From contig JAQUTB010000012.1 of assembly GCA_028709985.1 (NCBI GenBank), positions 1 through 13,751 of the forward strand: DNA of 13,751 bases, in the 5' to 3' direction. Shown here piece after piece: positions 6,132-13,413 of the stretch (positions are counted from its first letter, which is position 1; each line of letters starts with the position of its first letter). The translations under genes and the position numbers were made by a program. The DNA is from Dethiosulfovibrio sp. GTDB lineage: Bacteria > Synergistota > Synergistia > Synergistales > Dethiosulfovibrionaceae. Under the pieces are notes generated by a model, which was not told where the DNA came from, did not search any database, and worked only from the letters and a program-made list of their open reading frames with translations.

Positions 6132-6855
6132 CCCGCCAGAAGAATAAACCTGAGGATGGAGCGGTCGTGGACGAATCTGTCCGATCCCCACCGTTAAGGA
6201 GGTCTTTAAACCAGCCTGGATTTTTTCTTCCTCTACCGACCTCGTCGAGGTTTCCTACTATTATCCTTATCATGTTGGTGAGAAATGCGGTTCCTCTGAT
6301 CCTAAGGATAGACAGCTTACCCCTTCGAACGTATCTAGCCCTGAGGATAGTTCGATAGCAATTATCGGGCTTTTCTGATAATTTACAAAAGGCTCCAAAA
6401 TCGTGTCTGCCGATGAGATAGGAACAACATTCTTCAACTTCTCGGTCGTTCCAGTCGTCCACCTTGCGCCACCAAACCATTGGCCTGACATGGGGATAAC
6501 AGGATATCCCATGCCATATGAAGTAGGCGTACTCTCGCCACAGGGCGCTCCCTCTGGCGTCGAAGTCATCAGGGACGGACGACGCTCGCATGACCGATAT
6601 GGTGTCGGGAAGGTTGTTGTTGAGGGCCAAGGTAAGCCTGTAGGGGGTCCATTCCCTTGATAGGTCGAAGGATGCTACCTGACCTCTGGCGTGGACCCCT
6701 CCGTCCGTCCTGCCTGCCCCCGTCACCCTTACAGGAGATCCCTCCAACGTCGACAGAGCACTTTCTAACGCCTCCTGCACCGAGGGGACTCCAGGCTGTA
6801 GCTGCCAGCCGGAGAAGGCCTGCCCCATGTAGGAGAGCTCCACCGCATACCTCAC
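6112..6855 (-). CDS. truA: tRNA pseudouridine(38-40) synthase TruA
   Basis: 247 residues from a GTG start. TruA converts uridines 38, 39 and 40 in the tRNA anticodon arm to pseudouridine. The catalytic loop GAGRTDGGVHARGQVASF begins at residue 46, with the catalytic Asp at 51. The N-terminal RYAVELSYMGQAFSGWQ and C-terminal NMIRIIVGNLDEVGRGR and TAPSSGLFF segments are also family landmarks. The GTG overlaps the ecfT stop in a GTGA junction, so translation is coupled; an in-frame extension upstream to 6984 would lie entirely inside ecfT and is rejected. The ecfA1-ecfA2-ecfT-truA order is the Firmicutes one, where rplM-rpsI usually follow; here mreB follows instead. Confidence 0.95.
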   Translation of the reverse strand: MRYAVELSYMGQAFSGWQLQPGVPSVQEALESALSTLEGSPVRVTGAGRTDGGVHARGQVASFDLSREWTPYRLTLALNNNLPDTISVMRASSVPDDFDARGSALWREYAYFIWHGISCYPHVRPMVWWRKVDDWNDREVEECCSYLIGRHDFGAFCKLSEKPDNCYRTILRARYVRRGKLSILRIRGTAFLTNMIRIIVGNLDEVGRGRKNPGWFKDLLNGGDRTDSSTTAPSSGLFFWRVGYDDF

Positions 6856-7664
6856 AGTTTTAACCGCCCTTCCAATAGGGTTATGACGACAACCGAGATT
6901 ATCACAAAGACCAGAGAAAGGCCATCCCTCCAGCTCCAGATGAAGGGCTTCATCCTTGTTCGCCCTCCACCTCCTCTGTAACACCTTGCCTCCATGGCTA
7001 CAGCTAGGTCATCGGCCCTCTGGAAGACTATCACGAACAGTGGGATCAAGACAGGGATGAAGGCCTTGAGCCTGCGGATAAGGCCTCCCCTGTCCAGGTC
7101 CGCCCCTCTGGCAAGCTGAGCCTTCATTATCCTGTCCGTCTCGTTTAGAAGAGTAGGTATAAATCTAAGCGCTATGGTCATCATCATGGCTATATCATGA
7201 GCCGGCATTCCTATTTTTTTAAAAGGAGACAGAAGCGATTCTATGCCGTCCGCCAAGGCCATGGGGCTGGTGGTCAAAGTGAGCAGGTTGGCGAACAGGA
7301 CCAGAAGCAGCAGGCGAAGGGACATGTAGATTCCCATTCTTATGCCCTCGGAGGTTATGGAGACCGGTCCCATCTCCCACAGAGGGGTTCCGGAGGTGAA
7401 AAATACGTTTATGACCGCTGTAAAGGCTATAAGCAACATCACAGGCCTGACCGTCCTGAGCATCATAGGGATGCCGATCCTGGAAAGCCGGGACAGGAAG
7501 ATCAAGACGGCGATCCATGAGGAGAATCCCAAGGGCTCTTTTACGAGAAAAACCCCGGTAATTAGGGCTACTGCGGAGACTATTTTACACCTTGGATCAG
7601 CCCTGTGGATAGGAGAGTCGGCCGGGACGTATTGTCCAAAGCTCATATTATCTAAAAATTTCAC
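6852..7664 (-). CDS. ecfT: Energy-coupling factor transporter transmembrane protein EcfT
   Basis: 270 residues. EcfT is the membrane scaffold linking the two ATPases to exchangeable substrate-binding S components for vitamin or metal uptake. The N terminus has the family signature SFGQYVPADSPIHRADPRCKI. Hydrophobic helices are visible at about 29-41, 47-60, 74-90, 112-130, 157-175, 203-215 and 250-264. The two cytoplasmic coupling motifs that contact the ATPases are ARG (185-187, in QLARGAD) and ARC (226-228, in AMEARCYRGG). The start is a GTG overlapping the ecfA2 stop (GTGA). No S component lies nearby, typical of group II ECF modules that serve several S proteins encoded elsewhere. Confidence 0.95.
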   Translation of the reverse strand: MKFLDNMSFGQYVPADSPIHRADPRCKIVSAVALITGVFLVKEPLGFSSWIAVLIFLSRLSRIGIPMMLRTVRPVMLLIAFTAVINVFFTSGTPLWEMGPVSITSEGIRMGIYMSLRLLLLVLFANLLTLTTSPMALADGIESLLSPFKKIGMPAHDIAMMMTIALRFIPTLLNETDRIMKAQLARGADLDRGGLIRRLKAFIPVLIPLFVIVFQRADDLAVAMEARCYRGGGGRTRMKPFIWSWRDGLSLVFVIISVVVITLLEGRLKL

Positions 7665-8506
7665 TTTTTGGTTCCTCTTCTTTTTTCGTCGATGTTTTTT
7701 GCCATCGTGGATGGATCGCAGGAAAAGGGGATCTCCATTCCATATTTCGATAATTTAACCCATAAATCAGCTATACTGGGCAGAAGGAGGCCGGGCACTG
7801 GATTTGACGACATATATAACACTGTATCCCTGGGAGAGCCGCTATGGGCAACCTTGCCAAGTTGAAGGGCTATTATTCTATCGCTCATGTCCAAGGCTAT
7901 CTCAAGATCGTGGGTGACCATAACTACGGCCGTTCCAGAGTTATTTATTTTATTCAATAATTTCAAGAGATACCCTCGGCCAGAGGCGTCCAGACCGGCG
8001 GTCGGTTCATCCAGGACGAGATAGGATGGGCTTACCGCCAGGACCGATGCGATAGCGACCCTCCTTTTCTCCCCTCCCGATAACTTGAAGGGGGATCTGT
8101 CCAGGTAGGTCCGGTCCAGGCCGACCTGGTCGAGCACTTTTTCCGATAGATCGTCCAAATTATCGGTCATGCCCCAGTTTTTGGGACCAAAGGATAGCTC
8201 GTCTTTAACGGTTTCGGCAAAAAGTTGTTGCTCAGGATATTGAAATACCAGGCCCACCTTTCTCCTTATCTCCCGAAGGTCCTTTTTGGAGGAGACCGAG
8301 AGATCGTCCACGACGACCTCTCCCATGTCGGGAAGGAGAAGGGCGTTCATGTGCTGGGCCAGAGTGGACTTTCCACTGCCTGTGTGTCCCACTATGGAGG
8401 TCCAGGATCCGCCCGGTATCTCCAGGGAGACGTCGCTCAAAGCAGCCACCTCAAGGGGAGTTCCTCTATGATAGATGTGGGTGAGGTTTTTTATAGAGAT
8501 TGACAT
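7661..8506 (-). CDS. ecfA2: Energy-coupling factor transporter ATPase EcfA2
   Basis: 281 residues, an ABC ATPase. Motifs: Walker A GHTGSGKST (40-48), Q-loop Gln89 in VFQYPEQQLF, signature LSGGEKRR (142-149), Walker B with LVLDEPTAGLD (163-173), and H-loop His199. The YPEQQLF sequence after the Q-loop and the LSGGEKRRVAIA signature are typical of the EcfA2-type subunit. With EcfA1 it forms the heterodimeric motor on the cytoplasmic face of EcfT. Its start overlaps the ecfA1 stop by 16 bases and its stop overlaps ecfT by four. The C-terminal tail is basic (DEKRRGTKK). Confidence 0.95.
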   Translation of the reverse strand: MSISIKNLTHIYHRGTPLEVAALSDVSLEIPGGSWTSIVGHTGSGKSTLAQHMNALLLPDMGEVVVDDLSVSSKKDLREIRRKVGLVFQYPEQQLFAETVKDELSFGPKNWGMTDNLDDLSEKVLDQVGLDRTYLDRSPFKLSGGEKRRVAIASVLAVSPSYLVLDEPTAGLDASGRGYLLKLLNKINNSGTAVVMVTHDLEIALDMSDRIIALQLGKVAHSGSPRDTVLYMSSNPVPGLLLPSIADLWVKLSKYGMEIPFSCDPSTMAKNIDEKRRGTKK

Positions 8507-9318
8507 AGAGCCTGTACCAGCCTTTCAGTCTCAGGAGGAACGTCTTGACCGATCGTCCCCATTTTAGCCAGTTCTCTCCACATGGCAACCATAGGTGGAA
8601 GCTCAAGCCCCCATGATTCGAGCTCCTGTCTGAGAAAGAGCTCTTTAGGGGTTCCTCGCCAGACGAGTTTTCCTTTTTTAAGCACGACCACCTTCGTGGC
8701 GTTCTCTATTTCCTCCAACCTGTGGGTTATGTGTATAATGGTCGTTCCTTTGTCATGAAGGGATTTTAAAAGATCCATGACCTCTTTCCGTCCCTGAGGG
8801 TCGAGCATGGCGGTAGGTTCGTCAAGAACTATGCAGGGGGTGTCCATGGCTATCGCTCCAGCTATGGCAAGCCTCTGCTTTTGGCCTCCTGATAGGGTAT
8901 AAGACGCGACCTCCGCCTTATCCCACAGTCCAGCTATCTTCAGCGCTCTGTCAACCCTTGCTCTTATTTCTTCCGTAGGCAATCCCAGGTTTTCCGGTCC
9001 AAAAGCGGTGTCATCCTCCACCACAGTAGAGACGATCTGATTCTCAGGGTTCTGAAAGACCATGGAGACGGTCTTTCTGATCTCCCAGAGATTTTTATCG
9101 TCCCTGCTGTCCATGCCGCAGATAAAACAAGCGCCCTGCATCGGAGTGAGCAGGGCGTTGAAGTGTTTAGCCAGCGTGGACTTTCCGGAGCCGTTGCCCC
9201 CTAGAAGGGCGATCCAGTCGCCCCTTTGCACCTCGAGGTCTATTCCGTCGAGGGCAAGATTGCCGACCTCCAGGTAAGAGTAGCTCAGTCCCTGAAGGGA
9301 GGCAATGGAGATATCCAT
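8491..9318 (-). CDS. ecfA1: Energy-coupling factor transporter ATPase EcfA1
   Basis: 275 residues from the chosen ATG, an ABC ATPase. Motifs: Walker A GGNGSGKST (40-48), Q-loop Gln89 in VFQNPENQIV, signature LSGGQKQR (142-149), Walker B with VLDEPTAMLDP (164-174), and H-loop His199. The NPENQ loop and the EPTAMLDP form are characteristic of EcfA1. An in-frame ATG at 9396 would put 26 extra residues inside rplQ with no family support; the ATG at 9318 begins one base after the rplQ stop and gives a normal ABC N terminus. No strong ribosome binding site precedes it, so it probably depends on ribosomes finishing rplQ. Confidence 0.94.
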   Translation of the reverse strand: MDISIASLQGLSYSYLEVGNLALDGIDLEVQRGDWIALLGGNGSGKSTLAKHFNALLTPMQGACFICGMDSRDDKNLWEIRKTVSMVFQNPENQIVSTVVEDDTAFGPENLGLPTEEIRARVDRALKIAGLWDKAEVASYTLSGGQKQRLAIAGAIAMDTPCIVLDEPTAMLDPQGRKEVMDLLKSLHDKGTTIIHITHRLEEIENATKVVVLKKGKLVWRGTPKELFLRQELESWGLELPPMVAMWRELAKMGTIGQDVPPETERLVQALCQSL

Positions 9319-9319
9319 T

Positions 9320-9670
9320 CTAGACCAGCGAGATGACCGCCATAGGAGAGGCGTCGCCGTTACGATATCCCGTACGGACGATACGGGTATATCCACCTGG
9401 ACGCTCGGTATAGCGTTTGACCACGTCGTCGAAAAGCTTGTTGACCGCGGCTTTGTGGTTCATCTTGGATATGACGATTCGCCTGTCGTGAAGGGAACCG
9501 CCTCTGGCCCTGGTGATGATCTTCTCCGCCACCCGGCGCACCTCTTTTGCTCTGGTCACCGTGGTCTCGATACTCTCTTCGAGGATCAGGCTGGCGACCA
9601 GGTTGGCCAACATGGCCCTACGGTGGCTGCCAGGGCGACCGAGTTTTCTTCTATCAACTAAATGTCTCAT
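9320..9670 (-). CDS. rplQ: 50S ribosomal protein L17
   Basis: 116 residues, the standard short L17. It begins MRHLVDRRKLGRPGSHRRAM, continues LANLVASLILEESIETTVTRA with the KEVRRVAEKIITRAR helix, and ends GGYTRIVRTGYRNGDASPMAVISLV. L17 binds 23S rRNA near the peptide exit tunnel. The ATG overlaps the rpoA stop by four bases (ATGA), and AAGGAGG lies about ten bases before it inside rpoA. rpoA-rplQ is one of the most conserved bacterial gene pairs. Confidence 0.98.
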   Translation of the reverse strand: MRHLVDRRKLGRPGSHRRAMLANLVASLILEESIETTVTRAKEVRRVAEKIITRARGGSLHDRRIVISKMNHKAAVNKLFDDVVKRYTERPGGYTRIVRTGYRNGDASPMAVISLV

Positions 9671-10701
9671 TCAGACTCGTCCTCCTTGTCCGTTGTGTCT
9701 CCAGCCCTGTCGTTCTGGAGGGAGAGACCAAGGTTCTCAAGTTTTTCCTCAATCTCTTTCAGGGAAATTTTGCCGAGGTTTCGGATCTTGAGGAGATCGT
9801 CCTTAGCTCGACTCACCAGATCGCCGATGGTGTGAATGCCACCTCGAAGGAGACAGTTCTCGCTCCTAATGGAAAGCTCCAGGTCACGGACACCTCTGGA
9901 AAAGAGGGTGTTTTCCTCTTTTTCAACTGCGTCCTCTACCCCATCTTCTTTAGAGTCGGCCTGAGGGGCCTCCACTTCGTCGGGAATAGGCTGATCCGAC
10001 GGATGAAGCTTCTGTATATCCTCCACGACGATCGTGAAGTACTTACGAAGAAGCTTGGCAGCCTCGGCCACAGCCACGTCAGGGGAGACTACCCCGTCTG
10101 TGACCACGTCCATTACTATTCGTTCGTAGTCGGTCTTCTGCCCAACCCTCTCAGCTTGAACCTCGTACTTCACCCTCTGTATGGGCGTGAAGATAGCGTC
10201 GATCAAGAGAGCGTCCACCGGCAGGTAGTTAGGCCGAGGACGATCGTTAGGAGCGTAACCCACACCCTGCTCGATGTAGACCTCCAGGGATAACCTAGTC
10301 CCTTCCGCCAAGGTGCATATGTAGGCGTCGGGATCGACAAACTCAATGTCGCTGTCGGGCTGAAAGTCGGCGGCTGTGACCCTTCGATCTCCCTCCACGT
10401 CGAGCCTCAGCACCCTGACTTCGGGACAGTGAGACCTTATAGGAATGTGCTTTAGGTTGAGAAGCAGCTCTATTACGTCTTCTTCGACTCCAGGGATGGT
10501 GCTGAACTCATGGACGACGCCATCAATGCGCACAGAGGTTATAGCCGCCCCCTTTATGGAGGACAACAGCACCCGCCTCAGGGCGTTCCCTAAGGTCACG
10601 CCAAAGCCTCGCTCCAAGGGACCGATGACGACCCTGGCACTGGTTGCCGAACATTCTTCAACTCGGATTTCAGGCCTCATAAATTCCAATGATCCCAACA
10701 C
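9667..10701 (-). CDS. rpoA: DNA-directed RNA polymerase alpha subunit
   Basis: 344 residues. The N-terminal domain, which dimerizes and binds beta and beta', has GFGVTLGNALRRVLLSSIKG (32-51) and GVEEDVIELLLNLK (71-84). The C-terminal domain, which binds UP elements and activators, has RSENCLLRGGIHTIGDLVSR (279-298) and NLGKISLKEIEEKLENLGLSL. The linker (about 232-265) is unusually acidic, and an acidic tail (DTTDKEDESE) follows the C-terminal domain. The start is uncertain: the GTG at 10701 yields MLGSLEFMRPEI, aligning LEF with IEI of Bacillus alpha, but it has no clear ribosome binding site; TTG at 10689 or ATG at 10680 are alternatives. rpsD, often found just upstream, is absent. Confidence 0.96.
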   Translation of the reverse strand: MLGSLEFMRPEIRVEECSATSARVVIGPLERGFGVTLGNALRRVLLSSIKGAAITSVRIDGVVHEFSTIPGVEEDVIELLLNLKHIPIRSHCPEVRVLRLDVEGDRRVTAADFQPDSDIEFVDPDAYICTLAEGTRLSLEVYIEQGVGYAPNDRPRPNYLPVDALLIDAIFTPIQRVKYEVQAERVGQKTDYERIVMDVVTDGVVSPDVAVAEAAKLLRKYFTIVVEDIQKLHPSDQPIPDEVEAPQADSKEDGVEDAVEKEENTLFSRGVRDLELSIRSENCLLRGGIHTIGDLVSRAKDDLLKIRNLGKISLKEIEEKLENLGLSLQNDRAGDTTDKEDESE

Positions 10702-10741
10702 CTTTCGCTGATAAATCGTCGTTTCTCGCTATCTCTCCCAA

Positions 10742-10768
10742 GGTCAGCCACCGGCGATATCCGTGACC
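10742..10768 (-). repeat. Bulged inverted repeat in the rpsK-rpoA gap
   Basis: GGTCA (10742-10746) pairs with TGACC (10764-10768), and CGG (10752-10754) pairs with CCG (10761-10763) around a six-base loop, leaving a five-base bulge (10747-10751). It lies in the largest gap between genes of the window, 78 bases from the rpsK stop to the rpoA GTG. No U-run follows, so it is not an intrinsic terminator. It could be a leader structure for rpoA or chance; the evidence is only the visible complementarity. Confidence 0.3.
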
Positions 10769-10779
10769 GCCTGCCACCG

Positions 10780-11172
10780 CTATACGCGACGTCTTTTGGG
10801 AGGACGACACCCATTGTGAGGGATAGGAGTGGCGTCTTTTATGCTGTTGACCTGTATGCCTGCACCCTGAAGGGCACGAATGGCGGACTCACGGCCTGGG
10901 CCAGGGCCCTTTACAACCACGTCGACCTCTTTGAGGCCGTGGTCCTGAGCCGCTTTGGCAGCCTGCTGTGAAGCTATCTGAGCCGCAAACGGGGTGGATT
11001 TTCTGGTGCCTTTAAAACCGACGTTTCCGCCGGAAGCCCAGGATATCACCGCTCCGCCCTTATCGGTGATGCTCACGATGGTGTTGTTGAAGGTTGAGAA
11101 CACGTGAGCTACACCGTAGGATATGTTCTTTTTCTCTTTCTTTTTGCCTCTACGCTGTATACGCTTGGCCAC
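10780..11172 (-). CDS. rpsK: 30S ribosomal protein S11
   Basis: 130 residues, standard S11. S11 sits on the platform of the small subunit, near the mRNA exit. Family landmarks: [18 protein letters not shown], then [53 protein letters not shown] and the basic C terminus [11 protein letters not shown]. The start is a GTG with AAGGAGG nine bases upstream. It follows rpsM by 26 bases. Confidence 0.98.
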   Translation of the reverse strand: MAKRIQRRGKKKEKKNISYGVAHVFSTFNNTIVSITDKGGAVISWASGGNVGFKGTRKSTPFAAQIASQQAAKAAQDHGLKEVDVVVKGPGPGRESAIRALQGAGIQVNSIKDATPIPHNGCRPPKRRRV

Positions 11173-11198
11173 GAAGGTTTACCTCCTTTGACTCCCGG

Positions 11199-11567
11199 CT
11201 ACTTCTTCTTGCCGGCAACTGTGCGTTTTGGACCTTTTCTAGTTCTTGCGTTGGTCTTGGTCCTCTGGCCTCTAAGGGGAAGCCCCTGTCTGTGGCGAAT
11301 CCCTCTGTAACATCCGATGTCCATGAGACGTTTTATGTTCATGGTCACCTCACGGCGAAGGTCTCCCTCTACCATGTAGTTGGCCTGTATCTCCGTACGA
11401 AGGGCCTGAGCTTCCTCCTCTGTGAGATCCTTGACCCTGGTATCGGGGTTCACCCCGACCTTGGCAAGTATCTTCTGGGAGGACGTCAGTCCTATGCCGA
11501 AGATGTAGGTCAGACCTATCTCGACTCTCTTTTCCCTTGGCAGATCGACTCCTGCGATACGGGCCAT
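11199..11567 (-). CDS. rpsM: 30S ribosomal protein S13
   Basis: 122 residues. S13 is in the head of the small subunit and contacts 23S rRNA, L5 and tRNA. It begins [20 protein letters not shown], contains the helix-two-turn-helix [14 protein letters not shown], and has the C-terminal signature [20 protein letters not shown] followed by [10 protein letters not shown] and a basic tail reaching toward the P site. AGGAGG lies before the ATG, overlapping the end of rpmJ. Confidence 0.98.
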   Translation of the reverse strand: MARIAGVDLPREKRVEIGLTYIFGIGLTSSQKILAKVGVNPDTRVKDLTEEEAQALRTEIQANYMVEGDLRREVTMNIKRLMDIGCYRGIRHRQGLPLRGQRTKTNARTRKGPKRTVAGKKK

Positions 11568-11571
11568 CGCC

Positions 11572-11697
11572 TTACCTCCTCGCTCCCTGACGCTGCTTAT
11601 GACGCGGATCCCGGCTACAGATCACTCGGACCACGCCTCTACGCTTTATGACACGACAATGCTCGCACATCGGCTTAACCGAAGATTTAACTTTCAT
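11572..11697 (-). CDS. rpmJ: 50S ribosomal protein L36
   Basis: A 41-residue protein, easily missed because of its size. It begins [20 protein letters not shown] and ends HKQRQGARR, close to E. coli L36. It keeps the zinc-ribbon ligands Cys11, Cys14, Cys27 and His33, so it is the zinc-binding (C+) form. AGGAGGAG lies eight bases before the ATG, and the stop is four bases before the rpsM start. Position between infA and rpsM is the standard one. Confidence 0.97.
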   Translation of the reverse strand: MKVKSSVKPMCEHCRVIKRRGVVRVICSRDPRHKQRQGARR

Positions 11698-11722
11698 TTT
11701 ATACGCTCCTCCTGCTATCGTT

Positions 11723-11735
11723 CCCCAAGCTGGGG
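11723..11735 (-). repeat. Small hairpin between infA and rpmJ
   Basis: CCCCA (11723-11727) and TGGGG (11731-11735) form a perfect five-base stem with a three-base loop in the 56-base gap between infA and rpmJ. No U-run follows. It could slow RNA decay or mark a processing site, or be chance. Confidence 0.3.
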
Positions 11736-11753
11736 CGGAGTTTTGAGGACAAA

Positions 11754-11975
11754 CTATTTATATCTATAGATGATTCGTCCTCTTGTCAAGTCGTAGGGTG
11801 AAAGTTCTACGAGAACTTTATCACCTGGCAGTATGCGGATGAAGTGCATTCTCATTTTGCCCGATACATGGGCCAGGACTTTGTGTTCGTTCTCTAGCTT
11901 TACCCGAAACATGGCGTTAGGCAGAGGCTCTACGACTACTCCACGAACTTGGATGACATCGTCTTTGTTGGACAT
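11754..11975 (-). CDS. infA: Translation initiation factor IF-1
   Basis: 73 residues, one S1-like OB-fold domain. IF-1 binds the ribosomal A site during initiation and assists IF-2 and IF-3. Landmarks: [39 protein letters not shown] and [25 protein letters not shown] lies before the ATG, overlapping the map stop codon. Only 12 bases separate map and infA; no KOW-domain gene (ybzG-like) intervenes as it does in Bacillus. Confidence 0.98.
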   Translation of the reverse strand: MSNKDDVIQVRGVVVEPLPNAMFRVKLENEHKVLAHVSGKMRMHFIRILPGDKVLVELSPYDLTRGRIIYRYK

Positions 11976-11987
11976 ATATTTCCCTCC

Positions 11988-12761
11988 TTAGTCTTCCCAG
12001 GGAGTCAGGATTTCAGGGTTTCCATCGGTGATGAGCACCGTTCTTTCGAAATGAGCTGCATCAGATCCATCTGCGGTCGACACCAGCCAACCATCGGATC
12101 CCGAGATCAGTTCCTCGCCACCGACCATGACCATGGGCTCTATCGCCAAAGTCATGCCCGACTTCAAGGTTATGCCTCTTCCGGGATGGCCGTAGTTGGG
12201 CACCATAGGTGCCTCGTGGGGTCTTTTGCCAATGCCGTGCCCAGAGTATTCCCTGACAAGGCCGTAACCTGCCGGGACGACAAGGGATTCCACCGCATGG
12301 CCTATGTCGCCTAAGGTGTTTCCCGATCTGGCGGCATCGACAGCCCTATCCAGACTCTTTCTGGTTACCTCAAGGAGGTTTTTTCTGATCCTGGAGATAT
12401 CTCCCACAGGATAGGTGTAGCAAGCGTCTCCGTGATAGCCCTCAAAACAGGCCATTATATCGACGCTGACGATATCTCCGTCTTCAAGGTATCGATCCTC
12501 GCTGGGGATCCCATGGACGACCTCGTCGTTGATGGAGGCGCACACGGACGCGGGGTAAGGGGTCGGGATGCCAGGAACCACATATCCCTTTTCAGAGGGA
12601 TAGGCCCCCGATCCTCGAATGTAGTCCTCCGCTGCTCTGTCTATATCGGCGGTGGATATGCCGGGCCGGATCATCTCCCGAAGGAGCATGATCACGTCGG
12701 CCACTATCTGGCCAGCCCGGCGCATTTTCTCTATTTCATGGTTCTTTTTTATGGAGATCAT
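11988..12761 (-). CDS. map: Methionine aminopeptidase, type I
   Basis: 257 residues, single-domain type Ia length. The enzyme removes the initiator methionine from nascent proteins after deformylation. The substrate-pocket His83 (EVVHGIP) and the five metal ligands of the pita-bread fold are all visible: Asp101 (VSVDI), Asp112 (GDACYTY), His175 (GHGIGKRPHEAP), Glu208 (LAIEPM) and Glu239 (HFERTVLIT). There is no N-terminal SH3-binding zinc finger. The ATG overlaps the adk stop by one base (TGATG). secY-adk-map-infA is a common order in Gram-positive-like genomes. Confidence 0.97.
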   Translation of the reverse strand: MISIKKNHEIEKMRRAGQIVADVIMLLREMIRPGISTADIDRAAEDYIRGSGAYPSEKGYVVPGIPTPYPASVCASINDEVVHGIPSEDRYLEDGDIVSVDIMACFEGYHGDACYTYPVGDISRIRKNLLEVTRKSLDRAVDAARSGNTLGDIGHAVESLVVPAGYGLVREYSGHGIGKRPHEAPMVPNYGHPGRGITLKSGMTLAIEPMVMVGGEELISGSDGWLVSTADGSDAAHFERTVLITDGNPEILTPWED

Positions 12762-13405
12762 CAGGACCGTCCGACTATAGCGTCGATTTTGTCTGGAACG
12801 TCGTCGCCCTTGAGCGCGTCCACCTTATGAAGTTGCCCTCTATCGAGATAGTAGGTAACCAGCGGTGCGGTCTGACGGTGATATACGTCCAGCCTGTTCC
12901 TGATGACAGACTCATGGTCGTCGTCCCTCTGATAGAGTTCTCCGCCACAGCTGTCGCAGATGTTCCCTTTAGAGGATGGCTTGTAGGATACGTTGAATAT
13001 CTTACCGCATCCTCGGCACATCCTCCTGCCGGAGAGCCTTTTTACCACAGTTTCATCGTCCACGTCAAGCAGGATCACTCCATCAAGAGCCAAGTTCAGC
13101 TTGTCCAGAAGCCTGTCAAGCGCCTCAGCCTGAGGAACGGTCCTCGGGAAACCATCGAGGAGAAAGCCCTTTTCGCAGTCTTTCTCCTGAAGCCTGGACT
13201 CGACCATCTCAACTATGAGATCGTCGGGAACAAGTTTTCCCGAGTCCATGTATCCTTTGGCCTTTAATCCAAGTTCCGTGCCGGATTTGACGTTTGCACG
13301 AAGGATATCGCCTGTGGATATGTGAGCCACTCCGTGCCGTTCGACGATCTTCTCGGCCTGAGTCCCTTTGCCAGCCCCAGGAGGTCCGATGAGTATTATC
13401 CTCAT
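12761..13405 (-). CDS. adk: Adenylate kinase with a four-cysteine zinc lid
   Basis: 214 residues, the long form. It interconverts ATP, AMP and ADP in the cytoplasm. The P-loop is GPPGAGKGT (7-15); AMP-site landmarks are STGDILR (30-36) and LLDGFPRT (82-89). The lid domain carries four cysteines at 130, 133, 150 and 153 (CRGC and CDSC), the zinc-binding arrangement seen in many Gram-positive and thermophilic enzymes; E. coli instead has a hydrogen-bonded lid. It begins eight bases after the secY stop. Confidence 0.98.
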   Translation of the reverse strand: MRIILIGPPGAGKGTQAEKIVERHGVAHISTGDILRANVKSGTELGLKAKGYMDSGKLVPDDLIVEMVESRLQEKDCEKGFLLDGFPRTVPQAEALDRLLDKLNLALDGVILLDVDDETVVKRLSGRRMCRGCGKIFNVSYKPSSKGNICDSCGGELYQRDDDHESVIRNRLDVYHRQTAPLVTYYLDRGQLHKVDALKGDDVPDKIDAIVGRS

Positions 13406-13413
13406 GCCGCCAC

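Noticed and set aside
6048..6191. N-terminal extension of the mreB reading frame
   Set aside because: The extra residues overlap truA, have no MreB homology, and the GTG at 6047 has an excellent ribosome binding site and a typical N terminus.
6856..6984. N-terminal extension of truA
   Set aside because: It lies wholly inside ecfT and resembles no TruA; the GTGA overlap start matches the family N terminus.
6981..6989. Second EcfT coupling motif reads ARC instead of ARG
   Set aside because: MEARCY is, to my knowledge, a common natural variant of this motif, so not a defect.
9369..9387. Inverted repeat CCCGTA/TACGGG inside rplQ
   Set aside because: Only six pairs, within codons for the conserved GYTRIVRTGYRNG end of L17, so the protein sequence explains it.
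9319..9396. N-terminal extension of ecfA1 into rplQ
   Set aside because: It adds 26 residues without ABC-ATPase features inside a well-conserved ribosomal protein gene.
10670..10777. A 35-codon GTG-started minus-strand frame in the rpsK-rpoA gap, running into rpoA
   Set aside because: No ribosome binding site and no similarity to a known small ribosomal protein or S4 that I can recognize; an open frame this short is expected by chance.
11723..11735. CCCCA/TGGGG hairpin as a terminator between infA and rpmJ
   Set aside because: Short stem, no following U-run, and it lies inside a continuous ribosomal operon; kept only as a small repeat.
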